Below, piece by piece: positions 21,654 to 32,761 of a DNA stretch of 64,000 bases. The DNA is taken from NCBI RefSeq assembly GCF_001269425.1, contig NZ_CP011787.1:62001-126000 (forward strand), written 5' to 3'. Under the pieces are notes generated by a model. That model did no database searches. It saw only the letters and a list, made by a program, of their open reading frames with translations, and was not told the DNA's origin. The DNA comes from Candidatus Palibaumannia cicadellinicola (GTDB lineage Bacteria; Pseudomonadota; Gammaproteobacteria; Enterobacterales; Enterobacteriaceae). The position numbers and the translations under genes are program-made. Position 1 is the stretch's first letter. Every line of letters begins with the position of its first letter.

Positions 21654-23150
21654 ATGCATACTCATTTAGTATGGTTACGTAAAGATTTACGTATACATGA
21701 TAATAAAGCTTTATATGCAGCTTGTGAAGATTATACTGCTCGTGTGTTAACAATATTTATTGCTACTCCTAAACAATGGCAGCAACAAAATATTAGTAAA
21801 AGATTAGCTGCATTTATGTTTGATAATTTGAAATTACTTGCTAATGAGTTATTAAGACTAGGAATAGTCTTACATTATTATCAATGCGCTAACTTTGCGG
21901 AACAAATAGATTTGCTATTAACTTTTTGTCAGCGCGAAAAGATTGATAAGCTATTTTATAATTATGAATATGAACTTAATGAAAGTGAGCGTGATAAGGA
22001 AATGAAAAAACGCTTGCCCAACAACATATTATGCCAAGGTTTCGATGATGGTTTTTTAATATCTCCAGGAAGTGTACAAACAATAATAAATAAGGAGATG
22101 TTTAAAATTTACACCCCATTTCGTAATGCTTGTTTGCATCATCTTAAGGAAAATGAACCAATTTGTTTACCAGCACCAGCTATACGGCAAAAAAATATGT
22201 ATCAGTATAATAATAAATCAATATCTATTATCACACCATTCTCTTATCCTAGTATGCTATCGGAAGACTACTATGTAGCTGGAGAAAAAGTAGGAATTTA
22301 TAGGCTAGATAATTTTTTTAATAAACAACTTAAGTATTATAGTCTTCAACGTAATATAGCATATTTGGATGCTACTAGCCGAATATCTGCTTGGCTAGCG
22401 ATTGGAGTATTATCACCACGGCAATGTTATCATCTTTTACTAAAAAAATTCAATTTCTTAGGTATAATTAATGATATTAATGCTTCAACATGGTTAAATG
22501 AATTAATATGGCGTGATTTTTATCGTCATACAATGATATTGTATCCTAAAATATTTCATCATAAGCATGATCCTGATATTGATATATCATCATGGACTAA
22601 ATACATTCCTTGGCATAATAATAAGAGCGTACTATTTATAGCTTGGTGTAAAGGTCGTACTGGCTATCCTTTTATCGACGCAGCAATGAGAAAATTAGCT
22701 AAAATTGGATGGATCAATAATAGATTACGTATGATTACTGCTAGCTTTTTGATCAAAGATCTATTAATAGACTGGCGCCATGGTGAGCATTATTTTATGT
22801 CACAGCTAATAGATAGTGACTTTGCCTCTAATCATGGTAGTTGGCAGTGGGCTGTAGGCATGGATTATAATACTAATCCATATTATCGCATATTTAATCC
22901 TACGCTTCAAGGCAAGAAATTTGATTCTAACGGTAATTTTATTAAGCAATGGTTGCCAGAACTCAAATTAGTTCCGAATAAGTATTTATATCAGCCTCAT
23001 ATTTGGCTAAAGGCGCAAAATATTATAGTAGATTATCCATATCCAATAGTAGACCACAGTGAAGCACGTAAACGCATATTAAATAGTTATAAAATTGCTT
23101 ATTATAAAGCAGCTAGAACTAGTAGTGGCAGCTATCCATTAGATCAATGA
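21654..23150 (+). CDS. phrB: Deoxyribodipyrimidine photolyase
   Basis: PhrB uses light, FAD and a folate antenna to split pyrimidine dimers. The 498-residue product aligns from MHTHLVWLRKDLRIHDN (ATG 21654, chosen because it matches the E. coli start; a TTG 12 bases earlier is in frame). FAD-domain motifs include SAWLAIGVLSPR, ELIWRDFYRH, GRTGYPFIDAAMR, GWINNRLRMI and NHGSWQWAVGMDYNTNPYYRIFNP-like blocks. ybgI starts 20 bases after its stop, as in the E. coli phrB-ybgI order. Confidence 0.96.
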   Translation: MHTHLVWLRKDLRIHDNKALYAACEDYTARVLTIFIATPKQWQQQNISKRLAAFMFDNLKLLANELLRLGIVLHYYQCANFAEQIDLLLTFCQREKIDKLFYNYEYELNESERDKEMKKRLPNNILCQGFDDGFLISPGSVQTIINKEMFKIYTPFRNACLHHLKENEPICLPAPAIRQKNMYQYNNKSISIITPFSYPSMLSEDYYVAGEKVGIYRLDNFFNKQLKYYSLQRNIAYLDATSRISAWLAIGVLSPRQCYHLLLKKFNFLGIINDINASTWLNELIWRDFYRHTMILYPKIFHHKHDPDIDISSWTKYIPWHNNKSVLFIAWCKGRTGYPFIDAAMRKLAKIGWINNRLRMITASFLIKDLLIDWRHGEHYFMSQLIDSDFASNHGSWQWAVGMDYNTNPYYRIFNPTLQGKKFDSNGNFIKQWLPELKLVPNKYLYQPHIWLKAQNIIVDYPYPIVDHSEARKRILNSYKIAYYKAARTSSGSYPLDQ

Positions 23151-23169
23151 TAACAAGAGATTATAATCT

Positions 23170-23916
23170 ATGCTTAATACTGAATTAGAACAAATTATTA
23201 ATCATAAACTTAATAGTGAATTACTACAAGACTATATACCTAATGGCCTACAAGTTGAAGGGATACGAGATGTAAAACGTATTGTTACAGGCGTGACAGC
23301 CTGTCAGGAACTACTAGATATAGCTGTAATGCAGCACGCAGATGCAATTATTGTACATCATGGATACTTTTGGAAAAAGGATTCATTAGTTATTAATGGT
23401 ATTAAACGTAAACGTCTTAAAACATTATTAGCTAATAATATTAATTTATATGCTTGGCATCTACCACTAGATACTCATCCAGAATTAGGTAATAATGCTC
23501 AGTTAGCTATGAAACTTGGAATCAAAGTAACCGGCATCCTCCTATCTCCTATGGTACCTAAAGGAGAATTCATAATACCTATTAGTGGAAATTTGCTACA
23601 AAAAAAAATAGAAAAAGCTATGAATCGTCCTGTGCTACATTATAGCAATAATGCCCCAAAATATATTCAAAAGTTAGCATGGTGTTCTGGCTGTGGTCAG
23701 GATTTTCTTGAGTATGCAGCGCTATCTGGAATGAATGCTTTTATTAGTGGTGAAGCATCCGAACAGACAATTCATATAGCTAGCGAAATGGGTATACATT
23801 TTTATGCAGCAGGTCATCATGCTACCGAATTAGGAGGTATTAGTGCTCTTGGAGAATGGTTAACAAAACAATATAATTTAAATATAAATTTCATAGATAT
23901 CGATAATCCTGTATAA
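23170..23916 (+). CDS. ybgI: YbgI / Nif3-family metal-binding protein
   Basis: A 248-residue member of the NIF3 (DUF34) family, same length as E. coli YbgI. It has the metal ligands in VHHGYFWK and AWHLPLDTHPELGNN, and the C-terminal GHHATELGGI motif. The family forms a toroidal hexamer with a dinuclear metal site; the cellular role is unsettled (proposed GTP cyclohydrolase-type or cell-wall related). Located between phrB and the tol-pal cluster as in E. coli. Confidence 0.92.
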   Translation: MLNTELEQIINHKLNSELLQDYIPNGLQVEGIRDVKRIVTGVTACQELLDIAVMQHADAIIVHHGYFWKKDSLVINGIKRKRLKTLLANNINLYAWHLPLDTHPELGNNAQLAMKLGIKVTGILLSPMVPKGEFIIPISGNLLQKKIEKAMNRPVLHYSNNAPKYIQKLAWCSGCGQDFLEYAALSGMNAFISGEASEQTIHIASEMGIHFYAAGHHATELGGISALGEWLTKQYNLNINFIDIDNPV

Positions 23917-24040
23917 GTAATCCATAATAAGCTGCAAGTTATTTACATAATAACCTAAAATAGAATAACTATTTACTGTTTTTACTATTACAAAAATTAA
24001 TCAAATTTAATTCTTACTTTGAGTTTAACTAGTAACTAAT

Positions 24041-24736
24041 ATGAATATAATTGCTTGTTTTATTACCTCAAGTTTTTGAGTGAAATTAATATTCATACTT
24101 TTAATATTTGGTTCTATAATATAATGGGCTATTATTTTTAATAAAATATATATATTATATAATACTTACCGTGAATCATAATTATTTGAAAATAAATTTT
24201 TTTCTTGTGAAGAATTACCTATTCTATATAAAGATAGTAAAGTCATAGAAAAACAGTTAGGTAGTGCAGAAAAAAATTTTTTACATTGGATTTTATGAGT
24301 TCTCTAGGCTAAATAGTCGTTCTGTTAATAACACTTCTCATAAGGAAGTAATAGAATGTGCATCACGTGTCATGCGTATTTATATGAATAGAGAATTAGA
24401 GGCTTTGGAAAAACATATTGCTTTTTTAGTAAATGTAGGTTCTATAAGTCCCTATATTGGTTTATTTGGCACTATTTTAGGTATTATACATTATTTTATT
24501 AGTTTAGGAGCGTTACACCAGCATGCAACCATCATGCAGATACTAGCACCTAGCATCGCAGAAGCACTAATGACAACAGCTATGGGTCTATTTGTTGCTA
24601 TTCCAGCGGTAATGGCATTTAAAATATTTAGCCAAAGTATTAATACATTAATACTCTTGCACAGAACTTAGATAACTTGATAGAAGAATTTATAGCAAGA
24701 TTATATCGTGAGGCCTTAGTTAATAACTTTATTTAA
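24041..24736 (+). pseudogene. tolQ: tolQ pseudogene
   Basis: TolQ is the proton-channel subunit of the Tol-Pal system. The start MNIIACFITSSF, stop, VKLI matches E. coli MNILDLFLKASLLVKLI with an in-frame TGA, and a TAA follows before WAIIF. A frameshift in an A run at about 24263 precedes [12 protein letters not shown], which stays open for about 135 codons with [16 protein letters not shown] and [14 protein letters not shown] second shift returns to the original frame for LDNLIEEF. Total length (232 codons) equals the E. coli gene, so only point lesions have accumulated. Confidence 0.93.
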
Positions 24737-24739
24737 GTT

Positions 24740-25163
24740 AAATATTGTCATAACATTAAAACTTAGATAAATAAAATAGTAGATTAATATTATTCTTTTA
24801 CTATATATATTTTTAGTAATAGTATTATTTTTTTATAGCTACCTAGTCTATAATAATAACACTAAACTTATAAATAAATTTAAATTAATAAAATTATTAT
24901 AGTAAAGTTACTAGCCATAATCAGCAAGTTATTATATAAGTCATAATAAATATAATTTATTTATTGCTCATGTTAGCCAATAAAAATTAATATCTCAACA
25001 ATTAGTTTTAAGGGTACAAGAATTAGTTAATGCTCATACTAAAATAGTTCTTTTGATATGTGGAGTAAAAAAAATCGCTTATGAAAAAATTATTAAGGCA
25101 ATAAACTGATTGCATAATGTAGTATTTACCTAAGTTTGATTAATGACAAAACCTAATAAATAA
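24740..25163 (+). pseudogene. tolR: tolR pseudogene
   Basis: Matches TolR in pieces: INIILLLYIFLVIVLF at about 24785 resembles the membrane segment INIVPLLDVLLVLLLIF, and VQELVNAHTKIVLLICGVKK, IAYEKIIKAIN, stop, LHN ends with LMTKP, matching the periplasmic domain (VAEVSSRFKANPKTVFLIGG, YDEIIKALNLLHSAGV, LMTQP). Several stops and frame changes are present. Length equals the E. coli gene. Confidence 0.85.
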
Positions 25164-25221
25164 TATTACGGTTATTGCTGAAAGATAATTACATTAATTT
25201 AATTAACTTTTAGTTGATATA

Positions 25222-25922
25222 GTATTTTATTGAAAATAAAAAACAGGATCAAACTAAGATTTACTATTATTTTATCCATAATCATGCATTGCATAATTTT
25301 ATTGGTTCTTTTTTATAGCTATAAAAAAGATAAAAAATTAAAAAAATTTTATATTAATGAAAACTATGTTAGTTGATACACATAAACAATTACAGAAAAA
25401 TAATAATCAACAAGCACAAACAGAAAAAAAATTCACTAATCATACTATTACTCATACTAATAATAGTAAAAATAAAAAATATACAAAAGTAACAGAAAAA
25501 ATAAAATAGTACTAAATAAAAAGCATAAACAGCATAGAAAATATCTAAATACTAATAAAAAAGTTACTGAAATAAATAATATGTTAGACGATTTAATAAA
25601 TAAAAATATTACTAATCCAGTGAGTAAAGGAAGATAAGATCAATCAAACTGATGTGGATATCAAGGCTTATAAAAACATCATTAGTCAGGCAATAAGTAA
25701 AGAATTATTTTTTAATACCGGTAATTTTATTTGTAAAAGTTGCGAACTAAAAGTTAAGCTTGCACCAAATTGAATGCTAATTTATGTTATGCCTATTAGC
25801 TGGGATAAAAAATAATGTCAAGCTGCTGTTTTAGCCGCTAAAATTGCTAAGCTTCCTAAGTATACTAACTAGGAGTTATATTGAATAGCTAAAAATGCTA
25901 CTATTAAATTTTTACCACAGTA
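25222..25922 (+). pseudogene. tolA: tolA pseudogene
   Basis: The N-terminal anchor reads KNRIKLRFTIILSIIMHC (E. coli KLKRAIIISAVLHVILF). The long helical domain is reduced to a Lys/Asn/Gln-rich stretch. The C-terminal domain is clear: KAYKNIISQAISKELFFN, FICKSCELKVKLAPN, stop, then CQAAVLAAKIAKLPK and ELY, stop, matching TolA domain III (CTLRIKLAPDG, CQAALAAAKLAKIPK). Multiple stops. The gene has also shrunk by roughly half relative to E. coli. Confidence 0.85.
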
Positions 25923-26034
25923 AATTTAAAACTTTTTAAGTGCAATCTGTAGTCTTATTATTACTAAGGTTATTCACTTAGTATTAATAAGTAAAAAATT
26001 AAAAATTTATTTTTATGTTTATAATAGAGATGGA

Positions 26035-27365
26035 ATGAAGCAAGCTTTCCTGATTATATTAATTTTATGGACTTATATTTGATATGCAGAAGTTAATATT
26101 TAGATAACTAAAGGAGTATATTCTGCTTCCACTATTAGGGTAGTTAAGTTTAAATGGTTTGGTATTTGTTAAATACCATAATATATCTGAAAAATTATAT
26201 AATATGACTTACGCAACAGCTGACAATTTAATCAAATAGTAAAATAAAATATGCCACAGCAGCAAAAGATTTAATCAGAAGTGATACCTGAAGCATGGAT
26301 TAGACTTGGAATTAATAATTTAATAGTTGGACAAGTTTAGCCAAGTGCAGATAATAGTTATGTGATATATTATCAGCTAATTGACATATCAGAGAATCTG
26401 GTAAAAATATTATTACAAAATAAGTATAAAATGACTAAAAGATGGTTGCGCTATGCAGCGCATACTGCTAGCGATGAAATTTTTGATAATCTTACTGGTA
26501 TAAAAGGTGTGTTTAGTACTAGAATGGCATATGTAGTACATATTAATCATAATCAAAAATATAGTTATGAACTACATATTGCAGATTATGATGGATTTAA
26601 TAATAGAATAGTTCATCGTTATATAGAGCCGATGATGTCACCTGCCTGGTTACAAGATGGTCGTCAGTTAGCTTATGTTTCATTTAAAAATGGCTGTTCC
26701 TAGTTAGTGATACAACAATTATATAATGGAGCTATTACTATTAGTACCATTACTTGCTTTCCACAACATAACGGAGCGCCTGCATTGTCACATGATGGTA
26801 GCAAACTAGCATTTTTTTTATCAAAAACTGGAAGTTTACACTTGTATGTCATGGACATTGTATCTGGTAAAATTAGTAAGATAACTAAGGGGCGTAACAA
26901 TAATACTGAGCCAAGTTGGTTCCCTGATAACTATCATATTGCGTATACATAATATAAAATTGGTAATCAGCAAGTATATAAAATTGATATTCATGGAAAT
27001 AATCAGCAACGCTTATCTTGGGAAGGATAAAAAAAACCATAATGCTAACTAATGTAAGCGTAAGAAGCACTGACGGAAAATTTATTGTAATGGTTAATAG
27101 TAATAAAAATACCAAAAATTGTGCACAACATATTGCTAAACTTAATTTAGTTACAGGATATATGAAAGTTTTAACTGATACTTTGCTAGATGAAACTCCT
27201 AGTTTAGCACATAATGGTACAATGATAATTTATAGTTATACTTCAAAAAAAGTAGGTTCTTTTTTACTACTAGTATCTACTAATGGATTTTTTCAAACCA
27301 GTATTCTGGTAACAGATGGACTGATATCAGGTCCTACCTGGTCACAATATCTATTCTCTACTTAA
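26035..27365 (+). pseudogene. tolB: tolB pseudogene
   Basis: TolB is the periplasmic beta-propeller that binds Pal. The start MKQAFLIILILWTYI, stop, YAEV matches E. coli MKQALRVAFGFLILWASVLHAEV. Three long open pieces survive: 26362-26703, 26707-26952 and 27018-27365, including [43 protein letters not shown] propeller repeats and [17 protein letters not shown]. They are separated by a TAG at 26701, a TAA at 26950 and a disrupted block before 27040. Length is near normal, so decay is recent. Confidence 0.95.
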
Positions 27366-27399
27366 CTTAAAAGTAGTATTTTTTAAAAAGGAAAATATT

Positions 27400-27951
27400 A
27401 TGCAAAATAGTAAATTACTACTAACAGGTATTATTGTTTCATTTTCGATAATGAGTATCGCTGGATGTTCTGAGCAGAACAAAAGTCAAAAAAATGGTAA
27501 ATCATATTTACAAATGAACTCTCCTATAGAAGAAACTGGACTAAAAAGTAATAGTAATAGTAGTAGTACTAAGTCATCAGATGAGCATGCTGCTTTACAA
27601 AAGCTACGACAAACAAATATAATTTACTTCGATTTAGATAAATATGATATTCACTTGAATTACGGTACAATATTAGATGATCACGCTAAATTTTTACGTA
27701 ATAATCCATCTAAAAAAGTTATTATAGAAGGTCATACTGATGAACGTGGTACGCCTGAATATAATATTGCTTTAGGAGAACGTCGTGCTAATGCGGTAAA
27801 AATGTACCTACAAAGTAAAGGTGTATTTGACGAACAAATGATGATTCTATCTTATGGTAAAGAAAAACCTGTTGTATTTGGTCACAATGAAACTGCATAT
27901 GGAAAAAACCGTCGTGCTGTACTAGTATATTCAGATTTAGATAATGAGTAG
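27400..27951 (+). CDS. pal: Peptidoglycan-associated lipoprotein Pal
   Basis: Pal is an outer-membrane lipoprotein whose OmpA-like domain grips peptidoglycan. The 183-residue precursor has a signal peptide with lipobox IAGC (Cys23), a Ser/Asn-rich linker, then the OmpA-C domain from about residue 66 with [30 protein letters not shown] and [10 protein letters not shown]. All family hallmarks are intact, although tolQRAB before it and cpoB after it are pseudogenes. An AAAAGGAAAA ribosome site precedes the start. Confidence 0.96.
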   Translation: MQNSKLLLTGIIVSFSIMSIAGCSEQNKSQKNGKSYLQMNSPIEETGLKSNSNSSSTKSSDEHAALQKLRQTNIIYFDLDKYDIHLNYGTILDDHAKFLRNNPSKKVIIEGHTDERGTPEYNIALGERRANAVKMYLQSKGVFDEQMMILSYGKEKPVVFGHNETAYGKNRRAVLVYSDLDNE

Positions 27952-27969
27952 TAATTTAAGATATTTATT

Positions 27970-28201
27970 ATTAATAATTTGTTGATTAATAAATAATAAA
28001 CAAAAAGAAGCAGCGTACTATTTTGCGAAAGTTGTTAAAAACTTTCCTAATTCACAAAAATAACCTGATGCTATGCTAAAAATAGGTATTTTAATGCAGG
28101 AAAAAGGTCATAAAGATAAAGCTAATATTATTTTTAATAACTTATGTAAAGTATATCCTAGTACCAATGCTGCTAATAAAGCGCAAGCATATATTAATTA
28201 A
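27970..28201 (+). pseudogene. cpoB: cpoB (ybgF) 3' remnant
   Basis: Only the C-terminal tetratricopeptide part is readable: KEAAYYFAKVVKNFPNSQK, stop, PDAMLKIGILMQEKGHKDKA and NLCKVYPSTNAANKAQAYIN, matching E. coli AAAQSFKQLLGKYPNT, AMYKVGVMMQDKGDTAKA and YPGTDGAKQAQ. The N-terminal two thirds have been deleted, since pal ends just upstream. CpoB links peptidoglycan synthesis to Tol-driven constriction, so its loss goes with the Tol genes. Confidence 0.85.
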
Positions 28202-28247
28202 CTTTATAAGTTAAAATAAAAATAAATAGTTATTATAAGTGAAATAA

Positions 28248-29312
28248 TTGATGTTATTTAAAAAAAATTTTTCTACTTTACCTATTAAAAAAAAGGTACA
28301 GGTACTTACTACTAAAGAAAACTCTACTTTAGTAGATAAAATTAAAAATCAATTACTAGTGCGTAATGCAGTTATCATTGCGCATTATTATACTGATCCT
28401 GAAATACAAGCTTTAGCCGAAATGACAGGTGGCTGTGTTTCAGATTCACTAGAAATGGCTAAATTTGGTAGTTGCTATCCAGCTACTACATTGTTAGTAG
28501 CTGGCGTACGCTTTATGGGCGAAACAGCAAAAATTCTTAGTCCAGAAAAAACTGTTATTATGCCTACTCTAAAAGCCGAGTGTTCTTTAGATCTAGGTTG
28601 TCCCTATGAAGCTTTTAGTTCATTCTGTGATGAACACCCTGAGCGTACAGTCGTAGTATATGCTAATACGTCAGCTGCAGTAAAATCCCGTGCAGACTGG
28701 GTAGTTACTTCTAGTATTGCTGTTAAACTGATTTATTATCTGGATAGCTTAGGAAAAAAAATAATCTGGGCTCCAGATCGTAATTTAGGTCGTTATATCA
28801 AAAATAAGACAGGTGCAGATATTTTGTGTTGGCATAGTACATGTATCGTACATGATGAATTCAAAACACAAGCACTAAAAAATATGAAAAAGTTATATCC
28901 TGATGCTGCAATTTTAGTTCATCCAGAATCGCCGCAACAAGTAGTAGAATTAGCTGATGTAGTTGGATCTACTAGTCAACTAATAAATGCCGCAAAAAAT
29001 ATGCTACAAAATACTATTATTGTAGCTACTGATAGAAATATTTTTTATAAAATGCAGCAATTATGTCCAGATAAACAACTATTAATTGCCCCTACTGCTG
29101 GAGAAGGTGCTACTTGTCATAGTTGTGCAAGTTGTCCTTGGATGGCTATGAATAACCTTAAGGCTATTTATGAAGTACTAACTAAAAATAGTCAAAATAA
29201 CAATTATCAAATACAAATTGATGAAATAGTACGTCAGAAAGCACTAGTACCACTTAATCGTATGTTATCATTTGCAGCATCTATTGATCGTAATCCAAAA
29301 ATAGTGCGTTAA
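28248..29312 (+). CDS. nadA: Quinolinate synthase
   Basis: NadA condenses iminoaspartate with DHAP to quinolinate for NAD synthesis, using a 4Fe-4S cluster. The 354-residue protein has the three cluster cysteines in [21 protein letters not shown] and [14 protein letters not shown], plus [14 protein letters not shown] and [16 protein letters not shown]. Length matches the family (E. coli 347). In E. coli a Lys/Val tRNA cluster separates it from cpoB; here that cluster is gone. Confidence 0.97.
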   Translation: MMLFKKNFSTLPIKKKVQVLTTKENSTLVDKIKNQLLVRNAVIIAHYYTDPEIQALAEMTGGCVSDSLEMAKFGSCYPATTLLVAGVRFMGETAKILSPEKTVIMPTLKAECSLDLGCPYEAFSSFCDEHPERTVVVYANTSAAVKSRADWVVTSSIAVKLIYYLDSLGKKIIWAPDRNLGRYIKNKTGADILCWHSTCIVHDEFKTQALKNMKKLYPDAAILVHPESPQQVVELADVVGSTSQLINAAKNMLQNTIIVATDRNIFYKMQQLCPDKQLLIAPTAGEGATCHSCASCPWMAMNNLKAIYEVLTKNSQNNNYQIQIDEIVRQKALVPLNRMLSFAASIDRNPKIVR

Positions 29313-29350
29313 TTAATATACATTATATAGTAATTTTACTTATTTACTTA

Positions 29351-30769
29351 CTATTTATTAATAGAATATTTTTTTAACCAAAGGACATGCAATGCTGCAC
29401 AATCTGTTGTTATTTTTCCATCAATTGTGACGAACATACCTGGTACAGTTATTAGTTTTTGATTATAAAATATCATTGGTTGACGTCCACGTTGCCATGG
29501 GGGAACTGCTAGTTGTTGCCAAATTGTTTTTAATTTCTGACTATAGCTTTTACCAATAATATTAATTGAGCCATCTAATTTACCAAAACGTACCGATATA
29601 TGCTCATTAGGTTGTGGTGCACGAATAAAACTAACTGATTTATTAACTATAATACTATTTTTAGGTAATAAACTAAAATTAGTAGTATTGCTTAGTGTTT
29701 TTACTAATAATCCGATATCTTGTGGTAATATTAATTTTTTCTTAGACATTGGCCATAGTAATACTTCTGATTCAAGTTTAGCTAATATTTTTACAGATAT
29801 TAAATATAAATTATCACGAAAACGACGCAGCTGTTTATCTCCAATTAAGAATTTAGGGGCAGCTGTACAGCGACTAAGTGCAACATCTTGCCAAATACTA
29901 TTTAGTTGTTTACGTGATGGCATCCTAGCACCTTGAGATGCTAGCCAGCGCCTAAGTAAAGCACTACGCCTAATATTGCTCATAGATAACAGTGGTGTTA
30001 GTGTTAGTGCACCATTTGGTAAAATAATTTTAGATAGTGTTTCTTTTAACAGTTCGTTGATAAGATTTTCCTGTTCAGCGCATAGCTGTGCGCTGCGTGT
30101 TACTGATTTACTAAATTGAGGCCAACGCTGCTGTAATGGAATTAGAATACGTCTACGTAAAAAATTACGATCAAAGCGATCATTATTATTACTATCATCT
30201 TCAATCCAACTAAGACCAAGATTATTAGCATATTCTGCTAACTGTAATTTACTAAAATTTAGCAATGGTCGTAGTAATCTAGAACAGCCAAATGAGGTGT
30301 CGGCAGACATTGCCGATAATCCTGATGGACCACTTCCACGTTTTAGTGCTAATAGTAGTGTCTCAGCTTGATCATCCTGATGCTGAGCAGTAAGTAGTAC
30401 TTCACCAGGTAATAATGCTTTATAAAGTTCTATATAACGTGCATTGCGTGCTGCTGCTTCAATACCATCAGGTATATTATTAATATTTACTTTTACTAAA
30501 GTAAAAGGGATGGCTCGCTGTTTACATTGTTGTTCGCAATGCTGGACCCAAAAATCAGAATATGAGCTTAAACCATGATTAATATGTATTGCTCTTAGTG
30601 ATAAAGGGAAATTATTAGCGTCGCGCAGTGACTGCAAAATATTTAATAATACAGTTGAATCTAATCCCCCGCTGAACGCTAAGAGAACTTTATCACATCC
30701 TATAATACTTTCTGTGACATGTTTTTGTAACATATTCCGTATATGATCAATATCAACTTTACGCTTCAT
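29351..30769 (-). CDS. tilS: tRNA(Ile)-lysidine synthase
   Basis: TilS converts the wobble C of tRNA-Ile(CAU) to lysidine so that it reads AUA, a frequent codon in this AT-rich DNA. The 472-residue product has the PP-loop SGGLDS (residues 33-38), AIHINHGL, EAAARNARY, TAQHQDDQAETLLL and RPLLNFSKLQL-type segments in the catalytic domain, then the C-terminal domains. It is somewhat longer than E. coli (432). Confidence 0.95.
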   Translation of the reverse strand: MKRKVDIDHIRNMLQKHVTESIIGCDKVLLAFSGGLDSTVLLNILQSLRDANNFPLSLRAIHINHGLSSYSDFWVQHCEQQCKQRAIPFTLVKVNINNIPDGIEAAARNARYIELYKALLPGEVLLTAQHQDDQAETLLLALKRGSGPSGLSAMSADTSFGCSRLLRPLLNFSKLQLAEYANNLGLSWIEDDSNNNDRFDRNFLRRRILIPLQQRWPQFSKSVTRSAQLCAEQENLINELLKETLSKIILPNGALTLTPLLSMSNIRRSALLRRWLASQGARMPSRKQLNSIWQDVALSRCTAAPKFLIGDKQLRRFRDNLYLISVKILAKLESEVLLWPMSKKKLILPQDIGLLVKTLSNTTNFSLLPKNSIIVNKSVSFIRAPQPNEHISVRFGKLDGSINIIGKSYSQKLKTIWQQLAVPPWQRGRQPMIFYNQKLITVPGMFVTIDGKITTDCAALHVLWLKKYSINK

Positions 30770-30800
30770 TTTTGGTGTTTTTATTTACAATTTTAGTGTA

Positions 30801-32464
30801 TTACTTAAAACCTATAGATCTATCTACTTGTAGATTTTTTTCAACTAGTAACGCTTCTAATAAATCTAGATCACGTAATAGTTTTATTAAAGTATTATGG
30901 CTAATTTTATTTTGAGCCCGTAAATTATAATATTCACCACGTTCTGCACGTAGGGCATGTAACCACATACGCCGTTCTAAATTTTCAATTAGGATTGCAT
31001 TTTCAGCATCAGCATGACTATCAACACTACTACGTAAATTACTAATTACCCTAAGACTTACATTGTTAATAATTTGTTTATCAATTTTTTCTTCTTTACT
31101 GTTAGCTAACCTTAATTCCATTTTACGTAGGCTTGCGATAGCTACTTCCGCAGCTAGCGTACGGGCCATTTGTTCTTCTTTTTTATGGAAAAAAGCATTC
31201 TCTGAAACAACAATACCACGTAGTAGCAGCGGTAAAATAATTACACAGCAAATTAGAGAAAATAAAATAACACCTGTAGCAATAAATACTAACTGATAAC
31301 GAGATGGAAATGCAGTTAGTGGTATGGATAATACTCCAGCTAGGGTAATAGCGCCGCGTACTCCGGCAAATGATGCTATTAAAATATCTATTATACTATA
31401 TTCACAGAACACCATAGGTCGTTTTTTCATAAAACGTAAACTAATACGTTTCATTAGCCATAACCAACTAAAACGTACTAACATTAACGCAGCATAAAGA
31501 AAAATAACATCTAAAAATAGCATCCATGTTTTAATTGTTGGATCTAACTGAGCCTGATTAATAGAAGTAGCAAGGATATCTGGTAATTGTAGTCCTAACA
31601 TGATGAAGACTATACCGTTAAAAAGAAATTCCAGCATAGACCATACACTGTTACAACGTAGTCGTAATGCGAGAGGCGTATTACGCGTAATACCATACTG
31701 TCCAATAGTCATTCCAGAAGCTACTGCAGCTAATATGCCAGATACTCCAACATGTTCGGCAATAAGATAAGCAGCGAATGGCAATAATAGCAGTAGTACA
31801 GTTTGGGTAGCTGAATCATCACAGCTCCATCGTATAATTAGTCTTAGTGATTTACTATAGCCCCAAGTTACCGTCACCCCAGCTAGCAATCCACCAACTG
31901 CAACTTTTATAAATTCTAGTGAGGCACAACCAACACTAAATACCATTTGACCCATTGCAACAGCAATAGCGAACTTCAGTAATACTAGACCAGAAGCATC
32001 ATTCATTAATGCTTCGCCTTGTAAAATATTCATTAGTTTTTTAGGAATTCGTCCTTCTTTGACTATACCAGATAACGCAACAGCATCGGTAGGTGATAGT
32101 ACTGCAGCTAATGCAAGCGCTGCTACGAGTGACATTCCAGGAACTATCCAATATATGAAATAGCCAATACCTACAACAGTAATAATCACTAATACTAAAG
32201 CTAATGAAACAATCTCTCCACCATGGCGTAAAAATTCACTTACCGGTGTTTTCCAGCCATCAGAAAATAATAAGGGAGGAATAAAAAGCACTAGAAATAA
32301 TTCTGGATTGAAATCTACATGCAACCCAAATTTAGGCCAAGCAAGTAGTGCACCTAAAACAATTTGCATCAGTGGCAATGGTATTTGAAATGGTAGTATA
32401 TGCGTTACTACACCTGATAATGAAACAATTAAAGTAAGAATAAGAATAGTAAAAAAATTTCCAT
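30801..32464 (-). CDS. yjcE: Na+/H+ antiporter (YjcE/NhaP type) with a frameshift in a poly-T run at codons 3-5
   Basis: A CPA1-family cation/proton exchanger of the inner membrane. From 32378 a frame of 525 codons is intact with many membrane segments, LSPTDAVALSGI, GEALMNDASGL and FAGVRGAITLAGVLSIPL, followed by a cytoplasmic helical tail as in E. coli YjcE. The true N-terminus is upstream: ATG at 32464 gives MEIF and, if the coding-strand T run had eight rather than seven bases (plus-strand A run 32451-32457), would continue FTILILTLIVSLSGVVTHILPFQIPLPLMQ, almost identical to E. coli. As written it stops after 11 codons. Starting inside would remove the first membrane helix. Confidence 0.85.
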
Positions 32465-32761
32465 ACTTTCCTTAAAATCATAGGAGCAAACTGTTTAGAC
32501 ATTTATAAAAGAATATACTGATAATTTACTCATTTTACTTATTTAAAGATATTATTTAAATAATTTATTACTAATATTAGTATTAATAATTTAATTAATA
32601 TTTAATAAAACAATTACGTAATTTTAATTATACTTTTATTTTAATTATAATTTAAACTAACATTAATTATTATATACTAATAGTATATATATACTTATAT
32701 TAAATATAATTTTTTATTCAAATTAATAATTTCATGATCAAAATTGATTTTAAAAAAATTT

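Noticed and set aside
26362..27365. Three separate open frames as small independent genes
   Set aside because: They are consecutive pieces of the TolB propeller separated by stop codons, so one tolB pseudogene explains them.
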